The translations under genes were made by a program, and so were the position numbers. From Oscillospiraceae bacterium (GTDB lineage: Bacteria > Bacillota > Clostridia > Oscillospirales > Ruminococcaceae), in assembly GCA_009776345.1 (NCBI GenBank), contig WRLS01000010.1:1-22622 (forward strand): a stretch of DNA of 22,622 bases. The letters are read 5' to 3'. This document shows positions 14,649 through 20,773 of the stretch, piece by piece. The first letter of the stretch is position 1; each line of letters opens with the position of its first letter. The notes below the pieces were generated by a model, which was given only the letters and a program-made list of their open reading frames with translations, had not been told where the DNA came from and ran no database searches.

Positions 14649-14945
14649 TTAGCCGAACAGCCCGGAAAATATCCCGCCCCTTCTTGCCGGGCGGTGGTCG
14701 CGAAGCTCGGGGCGCATATTCACTAAAATAGTGTCCTCCCCGATGACCTCAATATCGCACCAATGGATAATAATGTCCTCCTCCCTCAGGAAAAGGCCGA
14801 ACAGCCTTGCGCGCCCGTAAATCACCAGGGACACCACCATAGCGGTCACGGTGTCTATTTCAACATCGCACACGCTCCCAAGGCAGGAGCCGTCGCGCAC
14901 GTTTATAACTTCTTTATACCGCAGATCCTGCATCCTGCATACCAT
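14649..14945 (-). CDS. YlmC/YmxH-type PRC-barrel protein
   Basis: A 98-aa protein matching the YlmC/YmxH sporulation-associated family: MQDLRYKEVINVRDGSCLGSV, DVEID, RLFGLFLREEDIIIHW and IGEDTILV are the typical PRC-barrel landmarks. Members of this family are widespread in spore-forming Firmicutes; their molecular role is not settled. The start is uncertain. ATGs lie at 14951, 14945 and 14933; GGGTG has its best spacing to 14945. A longer frame to 14993 adds unlike residues. The C-terminus (RPARRGGIFSGLFG) is basic and glycine-rich. Confidence 0.75.
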   Translation of the reverse strand: MVCRMQDLRYKEVINVRDGSCLGSVCDVEIDTVTAMVVSLVIYGRARLFGLFLREEDIIIHWCDIEVIGEDTILVNMRPELRDHRPARRGGIFSGLFG

Positions 14946-14997
14946 ATTCATCACCCATAATATAATATGACAGGAAATCGCGCAAAAGAACAAAGCG

Positions 14998-15104
14998 GCG
15001 CGGCGCAGCCGCGCAGGATTGAGGTTTTAGGTTATAGGTTTTAGGAAAAGGAAGAAGCTAAAAGATTCGTCCTTTTCCTGAAACCTAAATCCTAAACCCT
15101 GCGG
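14998..15104. repeat. A element 2 (TTTAGG-heptad hairpin)
   Basis: It starts with the cap hairpin GCGCGGC-GCA-GCCGCGC (14998-15014). The left arm of AGG-TTTTAGG heptads (15015-15045) and the right arm CCTGAAACCTAAATCCTAAACCCT (first 20 bases from 15077) can pair around a loop containing AAAAGATTCGTCC. It runs into a GCGGCGC hairpin start at the C repeat border. The gap 14946-15619 holds this element, the C-a/C-b repeats and a GTAGGG-type hairpin, and no gene that I can support. Confidence 0.75.
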
Positions 15105-15120
15105 CGCTATGTGCCACCAT

Positions 15121-15308
15121 CCACCCCTCCAAGGAAGGCAATGAGCTACAAAGGCAAGTAGGCACAAAACCAAAACAGGGAGCGACACCGGAAGCGCCCG
15201 CGCACGTAATAACAGCGGAAAAAGTCTTTGATTTCTTTTATTCCTAATACCTTTTTTCGCGTTCTAGCCCTGGAGCTTGGCTCGGCTGAGCGATTGGGCG
15301 GATTATAG
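15121..15308. repeat. C-a intergenic repeat, copy 2 (inverted relative to copy 1)
   Basis: The reverse complement matches 10-198 along its whole length, with scattered substitutions and small differences. The two copies are about 15 kb apart in opposite orientation. The C-b repeat adjoins it directly. Confidence 0.8.
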
Positions 15309-15311
15309 AAC

Positions 15312-15442
15312 TATGCACATGACGTGCGCGATGAAAGGCACAAAGCAATGAGATTTGTCGGAGCGGGGGTTCGGGGTCTCCCCGGTGTGTTTTGTTTCTT
15401 TTGCACAAGCAAAAGAAAAGCCTCCGCGGCTTGAGCGGTTGG
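15312..15442. repeat. C-b repeat with variable hairpin, copy 1
   Basis: The sequence matches the reverse complement of about 22495-22622. It holds CGGGG-TCT-CCCCG (15372-15384) and TTTCTTTTGC-ACAA-GCAAAAGAAA (15395-15418). In the other copy the second hairpin has different arms that still pair. Confidence 0.8.
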
Positions 15443-15511
15443 GCTGTGCAAAACAAAAACGAGAAGCAAGCATATCGTAGGCACGTATGCAATTTGTATC
15501 ATTACAATGAC

Positions 15512-15533
15512 GGTCGGGCATGGAAGCCCGACC
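15512..15533. repeat. GGTCGGGC hairpin of a GTAGGG-type intergenic repeat
   Basis: GGTCGGGC-ATGGAA-GCCCGACC is a perfect 8-bp hairpin followed by CTACA. A related end, GTGTGCGTCCCCTACATCGCA, lies at about 15577-15597 and recurs at 20046-20066. Confidence 0.5.
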
Positions 15534-15619
15534 CTACACAAAAAATGTTGATTGTTTGGTAATTTCGGGACGCCCGGTGTGCGTCCCCTACATCGCAACC
15601 CTTAAGTTGACGACATTTG

Positions 15620-16486
15620 CTACAACCCAATCCTCTCCATCCGCCTGTCAATCTTGGTTGGGGACAGAAGCCGGGTTTTCTGCGTAAACACAGCTTCGCT
15701 TTTAAGCTCCGCGCCCGGCGGCAAAAGCTTTGCCATTACAACAAAACGGTAGTCATTCGGGGCGGGGAGCGCGGGTATGTCCCAGGTAGAATATGTGCAA
15801 GTGGACAGTGTTATAACTTTATCGTCCGGCGAAATTTTCACGCCGTAGTCGTAATAAGACAAATCGTAAATCACATCCAGCGTTTTAAGGAACCTGTCAT
15901 CGGAAGGGTCGGGGGTTATGTAGGGGAAACGGGTCGTAGCGTCGTACACCGCGAAAACTTCCCAGACCATAACCTCCCTTGCGGTTGAGAAAAATATGTA
16001 TGGCGTCACCTTTGCAAATTCCGGGTCCCTAAAGCGCTTAATGGATACAAACGGCCCGCCGCCCGGGTCGCCGGGGTTATCTGTCCAGCTATGGCCGTAA
16101 ATTGTAATATTGCGCGAAAGCTCATGCCTGCGCCCCCCTCCTATCTGTACGCGGAAATCGGTGCAGGGCACGCCGTCCCTTTCGGCTGCGCGGTAATAAT
16201 CGGTATTCAGATAAAACGTATTGTCCTGCATATCGGGCGGGTTTTGCAGCACGGCGCGGTCAATCCCCGTACCCGGCACCGTGAGCCATCCGGCAGTGTC
16301 CGGGTTCAATCTGCGCGCCCTTCTTGCGTAGGCGGCCCTGTCCGGCACGGTATCGGACATTGAAAGCCCGTCTTCCTCCCGGCTGTCTTGAGAAGACGAG
16401 GCAAAAGCCCCATACTGCGGCACACACGCCATAAAGACGGCAAGGCAGATCGCGAGTGCCCCGGAAAGCTTGCGGATAACCGGCAT
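15620..16486 (-). CDS. Class B sortase
   Basis: A 288-aa secreted transpeptidase precursor with a signal/anchor segment at about residues 8-29 (LAICLAVFMACVPQYGAFA). The SrtB fold markers are NTFYLNTDYY, ITIYGHSW (H132), the TLSTC motif with C230 and the late arginine in DYRFVV (R247), giving the complete His-Cys-Arg triad. Sortase B enzymes attach surface proteins to peptidoglycan or build pili. The start at 16486 follows GGGAGGGG; an ATG six codons upstream lacks this spacing. No sorting-signal substrate is encoded in the window; the collagen-like protein lacks one. A consensus promoter lies just upstream. Confidence 0.92.
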   Translation of the reverse strand: MPVIRKLSGALAICLAVFMACVPQYGAFASSSQDSREEDGLSMSDTVPDRAAYARRARRLNPDTAGWLTVPGTGIDRAVLQNPPDMQDNTFYLNTDYYRAAERDGVPCTDFRVQIGGGRRHELSRNITIYGHSWTDNPGDPGGGPFVSIKRFRDPEFAKVTPYIFFSTAREVMVWEVFAVYDATTRFPYITPDPSDDRFLKTLDVIYDLSYYDYGVKISPDDKVITLSTCTYSTWDIPALPAPNDYRFVVMAKLLPPGAELKSEAVFTQKTRLLSPTKIDRRMERIGL

Positions 16487-16519
16487 GACGCCCCTCCCAT
16501 ACATTGGGTGATTACGGAT

Positions 16520-16548
16520 AGGATACCATAATTCCCGTTAATTGTCAA
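16520..16548 (-). promoter_or_regulatory. Promoter of the sortase gene
   Basis: On the minus strand a perfect TTGACA (complement of 16543-16548) is followed after 17 bp by TATCCT (complement of 16520-16525), about 35 bp before the start codon. Confidence 0.7.
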
Positions 16549-16580
16549 TTCATATGCGGCGTTTCTATATATTGCCAGCG

Positions 16581-16697
16581 GCGGCGCGGAGCGCCGCGCC
16601 GCAGGATTTAGGATTTAGGTTATAGGTTTTAGGGGAAGGACGGTGCGGCAAGTTCCTTCCCTTCCTAAAACCTAAAACCTTAATCCTGCGCGTAGCG
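16581..16697. repeat. A element 3 with GC cap hairpin
   Basis: The cap GCGGCGC-GGA-GCGCCGC (16581-16597) leads into AGGATTTAGGATTTAGG heptads. The right arm is CCTAAAACCTAAAACCT, and the junction hairpin TGCGC-GTA-GCGCA precedes the B element end. The gap 16487-17010 holds the sortase promoter, this element, B2, a partial A element and the collagen-gene leader. Confidence 0.75.
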
Positions 16698-16698
16698 C

Positions 16699-16851
16699 AA
16701 AACACCCGTTCCACTCTCTTTAAAAAAGAGGGTAAAGCTTGGACAAGATTTATTCTTTACATTAAAAAAGCGCAAAACAACCGTAGGACGTACCCTCTTT
16801 TTTAAAGAGGGTGGCTTCAAAGCGGCTTGTCGCTTTGAAGACGGGTGTTTT
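16699..16851. repeat. B element 2 (153 bp)
   Basis: The ends are AAAACACCCG (16699-16708) and CGGGTGTTTT (16842-16851). Core hairpins lie at 16713-16733 (one T.G pair) and 16792-16812. The left cap hairpin is missing. The right cap is CTTCAAAGCG-GCTTGT-CGCTTTGAAG (16815-16840). Confidence 0.88.
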
Positions 16852-16920
16852 GCCTTCGGCAGATTTTAGGTTTCAGGAAATAAAGATTCAGGTAAAGGAC
16901 GAATTTTGTCGTCTCTTACT
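16851..16920. repeat. A element 4 (partial, degenerate)
   Basis: The junction hairpin TGCC-TTC-GGCA adjoins the end of B2 and is followed by ATTTTAGGTTTCAGG and CAGGTAAAGGACGAATTTTG. The second arm is lost or decayed, leaving only half an A element. Confidence 0.5.
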
Positions 16921-16934
16921 AATCTCTATCCGGT

Positions 16935-16984
16935 ACCTCATCCCCCTTCCCGGCATATCTTGTATTATACGGTTTTTCCGTATA
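16935..16984 (+). promoter_or_regulatory. Tentative promoter and leader hairpin of the collagen-like gene
   Basis: CATATCTTG (from 16954) with an AC at 16935-16936, 17 bp upstream, weakly resembles the mother-cell SigK pattern (AC, CATAnnnTA). A housekeeping reading is TTGTAT (16960) with TATAAA (16981), but the 15-bp spacing is short. The hairpin TATACGG-TTTTT-CCGTATA (16966-16984) lies between. None of these is strong. Confidence 0.2.
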
Positions 16985-17010
16985 AAGACATAAGAAAAGA
17001 GGATATGTTA

Positions 17011-18357
17011 ATGTTTGATGAAGGTTTAACTTGCACCGTTGGCGGCGAAGGCTGCAATTGCGGGTGTATGCCATGCTGCTGCCGCGGGCCGAAAGGCCCT
17101 CCCGGACCGAAAGGGTCTCCCGGGCATCCCGGGCCTAAAGGAGAACGCGGCCCTCAGGGGCATCAGGGCGTTATGGGGCCAATCGGACAAAAGGGTGAGC
17201 GCGGTCCGCAGGGGAATCAAGGTTTGCGGGGCGAACGCGGCGAGCGCGGCGAAAAGGGCGAACAAGGCGAACGCGGTGAGCGCGGGGAACGCGGCGAGCG
17301 CGGTTTGCAAGGCCAGCCCGGACCACGCGGGTTCCAAGGATTTCCGGGGATACCGGGGCCACGCGGCCCGCAAGGCCTCACCGGACCACGCGGTGAGCGC
17401 GGTGAAACGGGCGAGCGCGGAGAACGCGGCGAAACAGGCGAGCGCGGTGAAAGAGGCGAGCGCGGCGAAACGGGCGAACGTGGTGAAACAGGCGAGCGCG
17501 GTGAAACAGGCGAGCGCGGCGAAACAGGCGAACGCGGAGAAACGGGCGAACGCGGAGAACGCGGCGAGCGCGGTGAAACGGGCGAGCGTGGTGAAAGAGG
17601 CGAGCGCGGTGAACGCGGCGAACGCGGTGAACGTGGTGAAACGGGCGAACGCGGTGAACGTGGTGAAACGGGCGAGCGTGGCGAACGCGGCGAACGCGGG
17701 CTTCAAGGCATACAAGGGGAGCGCGGTATTCCGGGCGAAAACGGCGAGCGCGGCGAAAGAGGCGAGCGAGGCGAAACGGGCGAGCGCGGTGAGCGCGGCG
17801 AAACAGGCGAACGTGGTGAACGTGGCGAGCGCGGAGAACGCGGTGAGCGCGGCGAACAGGGGCCTCCCGGTGTTTGTGAATGTGAAGATAATTCACAGGG
17901 CGAACAGCTTGCCAACGGCGGCTTTGAATTTTGGTCGGGCAGTCTCCCCTCACATTGGACTATAGTTGACCCCGGGCTTGTCAATCAGCAGCATGAACAC
18001 GGCCAGGTGCATTCCGGGCGTTACTCGGTAAACCTGCTCGACGAAGCTGTTATTTATCAGACTGTCGATGTTATCCCCGGGCGGTTTTATGAGCTTTCTT
18101 TCTTTGCGCACGGCGAAGGTTCGCGGGTAGGATACACAGCCCAAGTAATCTTTATAACGCCTTTTGGGGAAACAATCGGCGCGGAAATACACGTAAGGCC
18201 GTATGACCTTCCCGGCGAAGGCAGGGCGTTCGGCTATTACAAGGTGATCACGGCCGCCGCCCCGGAAGAAGCAACCGCCGCGGAAATAAGGTTCCGGGTC
18301 CACAACAGCAGCGGCAGGTCGATGGATCTGGACGATGTGTCGTTTACCGCAAGATAA
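17011..18357 (+). CDS. Collagen-like (Gly-X-Y) protein with Cys-rich head and jelly-roll-like tail
   Basis: A 448-aa protein. Residues 1-25 are rich in Cys (seven, e.g. GCNCGCMPCCC), with no signal peptide. Residues 26-286 are 87 uninterrupted Gly-X-Y triplets, 43 of them GER and 12 GET; the Glu/Arg pairs can stabilise a triple helix without hydroxyproline, and Thr in GET could carry glycans. A CEC precedes the C-terminal domain of about 155 residues (NGGFEFWSGSLPSHW..., QTVDVIPGRFYELSFF, LDDVSF), which resembles carbohydrate-binding jelly rolls. The start ATG at 17011 fits AGAGG at 8 nt; ATG 17005 is too close. No LPXTG or membrane anchor is seen. The absence of a secretion signal and the BclA-like layout suggest a spore-surface protein, as inference. 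Confidence 0.9.
   Translation: MFDEGLTCTVGGEGCNCGCMPCCCRGPKGPPGPKGSPGHPGPKGERGPQGHQGVMGPIGQKGERGPQGNQGLRGERGERGEKGEQGERGERGERGERGLQGQPGPRGFQGFPGIPGPRGPQGLTGPRGERGETGERGERGETGERGERGERGETGERGETGERGETGERGETGERGETGERGERGERGETGERGERGERGERGERGERGETGERGERGETGERGERGERGLQGIQGERGIPGENGERGERGERGETGERGERGETGERGERGERGERGERGEQGPPGVCECEDNSQGEQLANGGFEFWSGSLPSHWTIVDPGLVNQQHEHGQVHSGRYSVNLLDEAVIYQTVDVIPGRFYELSFFAHGEGSRVGYTAQVIFITPFGETIGAEIHVRPYDLPGEGRAFGYYKVITAAAPEEATAAEIRFRVHNSSGRSMDLDDVSFTAR
17392..17859. repeat. GER/GET-coding nucleotide repeat tract
   Basis: The DNA encoding the main GER/GET block is a tract of near-identical 9-bp units (GGCGAGCGC, GGTGAAACG and variants), interrupted once by the GLQ-GIQ-GER-GIP-GEN block. 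Such tracts change length by slippage or recombination in multiples of 9 bp without breaking frame. Long open frames on both strands here are artefacts of the repeat. Confidence 0.85.
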
Positions 18358-18387
18358 CGGTTTTACTGCATATTCTTTCAAATATGC

Positions 18388-18417
18388 AAAAAAGCGCGGC
18401 CGCTGCCGCGCTTTTTT
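18388..18417 (+). terminator. Rho-independent terminator after the collagen-like gene
   Basis: AAAAAAGCGCGGC (18388-18400) pairs perfectly over 13 bp with GCCGCGCTTTTTT (18405-18417) around CGCT, ending in a T-run, about 30 bp after the stop codon. Confidence 0.92.
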
Positions 18418-18588
18418 GTGTATTACGCGGTGATGACAAACCCTATATACGGCCTTCGGCAGGATTAAGGTTTTAGGATTCAGGTTTTAGGAAGGGACGA
18501 ATTTTGTCGTACCGTCCTTTACCTAAAACCTATATCCTCAATCCTAAAACCTGCGGCGCTCTGCGCCGCCGCTGCCGCGCTTTTTTGT
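18399..18588. repeat. A element 5 flanked by a 21-bp direct repeat
   Basis: The A element (18452-18569) starts with GCC-TTC-GGC, holds AGG-TTTTAGG heptad arms and ends in cap hairpin GCGGCGC-TCT-GCGCCGC (18553-18569). The 21-mer GCCGCTGCCGCGCTTTTTTGT, given here in two parts as GCCGCTGCCGC and GCTTTTTTGT, is found exactly at 18399-18419 and 18568-18588. The second copy duplicates the right half of the collagen terminator on the far side of the element. Confidence 0.8.
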
Positions 18589-18617
18589 TTGCACTTTGGC
18601 GGGGTTTGCTGTATAAT
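18589..18617 (+). promoter_or_regulatory. Promoter of the pilus operon
   Basis: A perfect TATAAT (18612-18617) lies 17 bp after TTGCAC (18589-18594), about 38 bp before the GTG start. The -35 directly follows the duplicated terminator half of A element 5. Confidence 0.6.
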
Positions 18618-18654
18618 ATAACCGGACAGATTATTTGCAATAGGGGGAACAGCG

Positions 18655-19707
18655 GTGGCAGAGGTTAACAGGGATATGCTTTCCAATATTGAGGTTTCGG
18701 CGTTTTGCGCACAAATCGCTATGGTTATGAGGGCCGGCATCCCGGTCAGCGAGGGCGTCGCAATAATGGCGGAGGATGTACGTACCCCGCATGGCAAACT
18801 GATGCTGGAGGGGATCGCCGCCGAATTAGAAACCGGCAGCCCCTTTTATATGGCGCTGAAGGCTGCGGGCAGCTTCCCCCGCTATGTCGTGGACATGACG
18901 GAGATCGGCGAAAAAACCGGCAAGCTCGATGATGTAATGAACTCCCTGGGCGCTTATTATGAGCGCGAGGAGGCCGTATCAAAAAATATCCGCAATGCAA
19001 TTACTTACCCCATGGTAATGGTGGCGATGATGCTTGTAGTAATAACCGTGCTGATAGTAAACGTGCTGCCCGTGTTCAATGAGGTTTTTATACAGCTCGG
19101 CAGTGAGATGAGCGAATTTTCCGTGGGGATGATGGAGGCGGGGCAGGTAATCGCGCGCTATTCCTATGTGTTTGTGGGGATATTGGCGCTGATTTTTGCG
19201 GGCATACTCGCGCTTAAATATACGAAAGCCGGGGCAGGGCTTTGGAGGCGCTTCAAGCTCAGCTTCTTTGTCACAAAAAAGCCGATGGAAAAGCTGGCGG
19301 CGGGGCGCTTTGCCTCAGTTATGGCAATGACGCTTTCAAGCGGGCTGGATGTCGACCAAAGCCTTGATATGGCGCAGCAGCTCGTCGACAATCCCGGCAT
19401 CGCGGAAAAAATAAGCAAGTGCCGCGGGCTTATGGCCGCGGGCAGCAGTTTTTCCACCGCAATTGTGGATGTGGGGCTGTTCTCCGGCATCTATGCCAGA
19501 ATGATCTCGGTCGGATTTAAAACAGGCTCCGTGGACACGGTCATGACACGCATCGCCGAAATGTTCGACGAAGAGGTGCAAACACGTATCGGCAATACAA
19601 TCGCCGTGCTGGAGCCTACTTTAGTGGCTGTGCTGTCTGTAATTATGGGCACGATTTTACTTTCCGTCATGGCGCCGCTTATGGGGATTATGACGTCGAT
19701 TGGATGA
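18655..19707 (+). CDS. GspF/PilC-like inner-membrane platform protein
   Basis: A 350-aa membrane protein of the type II secretion F/PilC family, the platform that couples the assembly ATPase to pseudopilus or type IV pilus growth. Two related cytoplasmic T2SSF domains are visible (about residues 12-115 and 215-320, the first with TEIGEKTGKLDDVM, the second with ISVGFKTGSVDTVM). Membrane segments lie near 120-145, 172-192 and 322-345. The GTG start at 18655 follows AGGGGGAAC. It is first in the operon under the 18589-18617 promoter. The assembly ATPase (GspE/PilB) is not in the window. The next pilin gene is 390 bp away because repeat elements A6 and B3 separate them. Confidence 0.92.
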   Translation: MAEVNRDMLSNIEVSAFCAQIAMVMRAGIPVSEGVAIMAEDVRTPHGKLMLEGIAAELETGSPFYMALKAAGSFPRYVVDMTEIGEKTGKLDDVMNSLGAYYEREEAVSKNIRNAITYPMVMVAMMLVVITVLIVNVLPVFNEVFIQLGSEMSEFSVGMMEAGQVIARYSYVFVGILALIFAGILALKYTKAGAGLWRRFKLSFFVTKKPMEKLAAGRFASVMAMTLSSGLDVDQSLDMAQQLVDNPGIAEKISKCRGLMAAGSSFSTAIVDVGLFSGIYARMISVGFKTGSVDTVMTRIAEMFDEEVQTRIGNTIAVLEPTLVAVLSVIMGTILLSVMAPLMGIMTSIG

Positions 19708-19710
19708 AGG

Positions 19711-19823
19711 CGGCCTTCGGCAGGATTTAGGTTTTAGGATTGAGGATTTAGGAAGGGAAGAAACTAAAAGATTCGTCCTTTTCCTAAATCCTATAACCTA
19801 AATCCTAAAACCTGCCGAAGGCA
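19711..19823. repeat. A element 6 (best-preserved TTTAGG-heptad hairpin)
   Basis: It starts 4 bp after the GspF-like stop codon with GCC-TTC-GGC, continues with AGGATTTAGGTTTTAGGATT on the left arm, and a right arm of CCTAAATCCTATAACCTAAA followed by TCCTAAAACCT. The loop region contains ACTAAAAGATTCG. It ends in the junction hairpin TGCC-GAA-GGCA, which joins B3 directly. The gap 19708-20097 holds A6, B3 and a GTAGGG repeat, and no gene. Confidence 0.8.
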
Positions 19824-20000
19824 AAACACCCGTCACAAAGCCGAATAAATTCGACTTTGCGCCACCCTCTTTAAAAAAGAGGGTAAGGCTACAGCAAGAT
19901 TTATTCTTTCATATAAAAGTACAAAGCAACCGTAGGGCGTACCCTCTTTTTTAAAGAGGGTGGCATCACTGCGAGTGGTCGCAGTGATGACGGGTGTTTT
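19823..20000. repeat. B element 3 (178 bp, best-preserved)
   Basis: The closing arms AAAACACCCGTC (19823-19834) and GACGGGTGTTTT (19989-20000) pair perfectly over 12 bp. The left cap is CAAAGCCGAA-TAAA-TTCGACTTTG (one C.A mismatch, 19836-19859). GCC then leads into core hairpin ACCCTCTTT-AAA-AAAGAGGGT (19864-19884), a 56-bp spacer, core hairpin 19941-19961 and GGC. The right cap ATCACTGCGA-GTGG-TCGCAGTGAT (19965-19988) directly adjoins the closing arm. Left GCCACCCTCTTT can alternatively pair with right AAAGAGGGTGGC. Confidence 0.9.
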
Positions 20001-20066
20001 GTAGGGCGCGGCCACCGGGCACGCCGAAAATTGCGCGAAATCCGAGTGTGCGTCCCCTACAGCGCA
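20001..20066. repeat. GTAGGG-type intergenic repeat
   Basis: GTAGGG (20001-20006) and CCCTAC (20055-20060) form inverted ends. The right end GTGTGCGTCCCCTACA is shared with 15577 onwards. It adjoins B3 directly and ends about 30 bp before the next gene. Confidence 0.5.
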
Positions 20067-20097
20067 TTATGCTCCAACTGAGAAATGAGGTGCGGCA

Positions 20098-20484
20098 TTG
20101 TTTAAACGCAACCGGTTCACCAAACGCGGCAGGGATTTTTTCATCCTGCGGGACATAATTTTCCCTGCGGCGCTGGTATTGGCGGCTGTTATTCTGCTGG
20201 TATACGGCATGGAGGCTTTGGGCAAGCGCACAGAGGCCGAGCGCCTGGAATCCGCGCGCAGTGCTGTCATCCGCGCCGCCGTGCAGTGCTACGCCTTGGA
20301 AGGGCGCTACCCGCTGAGCATTTCATATCTTACGGAAAACTACGGCCTCAGCGTTGATACGGACAAATTTGTGGTGCATTACCAGGCGTTTGCCTCCAAT
20401 ATAATGCCCGATATAGATGTCTACCCCATCGGCATGGACCACGGGCAGATGGACGATGATTGGGACGATTGGGATTGGGGTTAA
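20098..20484 (+). CDS. Pilin-like single-TM protein with acidic DW tail
   Basis: A 128-aa protein. After a basic N-terminus comes a membrane segment (about residues 22-38) and a soluble part with AVIRAAVQCYALEGRYPLSISYLTENYGL, a pattern typical of pilin-like proteins in Clostridial pilus operons. No clear prepilin peptidase site is seen. The TTG start at 20098 is inferred from GAGGTG at 20087-20092 and the lack of an in-frame ATG/GTG. The C-terminus ends in DDDWDDWDWG; the last gene of the operon ends in EDDWDWDWD, so the tails may share a function. The hicAB insertion follows. Confidence 0.75.
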   Translation: MFKRNRFTKRGRDFFILRDIIFPAALVLAAVILLVYGMEALGKRTEAERLESARSAVIRAAVQCYALEGRYPLSISYLTENYGLSVDTDKFVVHYQAFASNIMPDIDVYPIGMDHGQMDDDWDDWDWG

Positions 20485-20488
20485 GGCC

Positions 20489-20524
20489 ATGTTGAATAGA
20501 AAGCCCGGCGGGAGGATAATGTGA
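20489..20524 (+). pseudogene. Possible truncated reading frame MLNRKPGGRIM
   Basis: Between the pilin-like gene and hicA lies ATG with 11 codons ending in the TGA that overlaps the hicA GTG start. It may be the displaced 5' end of the following DUF4860-like gene (which starts MREPKSH...), cut off by the hicAB insertion. It could equally be chance; it has no strong ribosome site. Confidence 0.25.
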
Positions 20525-20769
20525 ATAAAAATAAGCTTTTAGAAAAAATATATAATAACTATAAAAACGTAAGATTTCATGAGTTTATTACTCTTGTTGA
20601 GGCGTTTGGGTTTGTTTTGGTACGCAAAAAGGGCAGCCATTCGATTTATAAAAATTATGAAATAAACAGGCATATAAATCTACAGCCCAAAAATGGTTTA
20701 GCAAAACCTTATCAAATAAAGCAATTCTTTGAAATAGTGCAAAACTATAATTTAGATTTGGAGGATTGA
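20521..20769 (+). CDS. hicA: HicA family toxin (mRNA interferase)
   Basis: An 82-aa toxin of the HicA/YcfA family, a dsRBD-like ribonuclease that cleaves mRNA. The family motif RKKGSHSIY carries the catalytic His, and KNGLAKPYQIKQFFEIV is the conserved C-terminal region. GTG at 20521 follows GGGAGG. The gene is visibly AT-rich compared with the pilin genes on both sides, which suggests recent transfer. HicB starts 4 nt after its stop. Confidence 0.9.
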   Translation: MNKNKLLEKIYNNYKNVRFHEFITLVEAFGFVLVRKKGSHSIYKNYEINRHINLQPKNGLAKPYQIKQFFEIVQNYNLDLED

Positions 20770-20773
20770 AGAA

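Noticed and set aside
17026..17965. Long open frames in other frames and on the minus strand across the collagen-like gene
   Set aside because: They are low-complexity translations (Ala/Phe-rich, Arg/His-rich) of the 9-bp DNA repeat, with no ribosome sites or family resemblance.
17011..18357. Collagen-like protein as the sortase substrate
   Set aside because: No LPxTG/NPQTN-type motif, no C-terminal membrane segment and no signal peptide.
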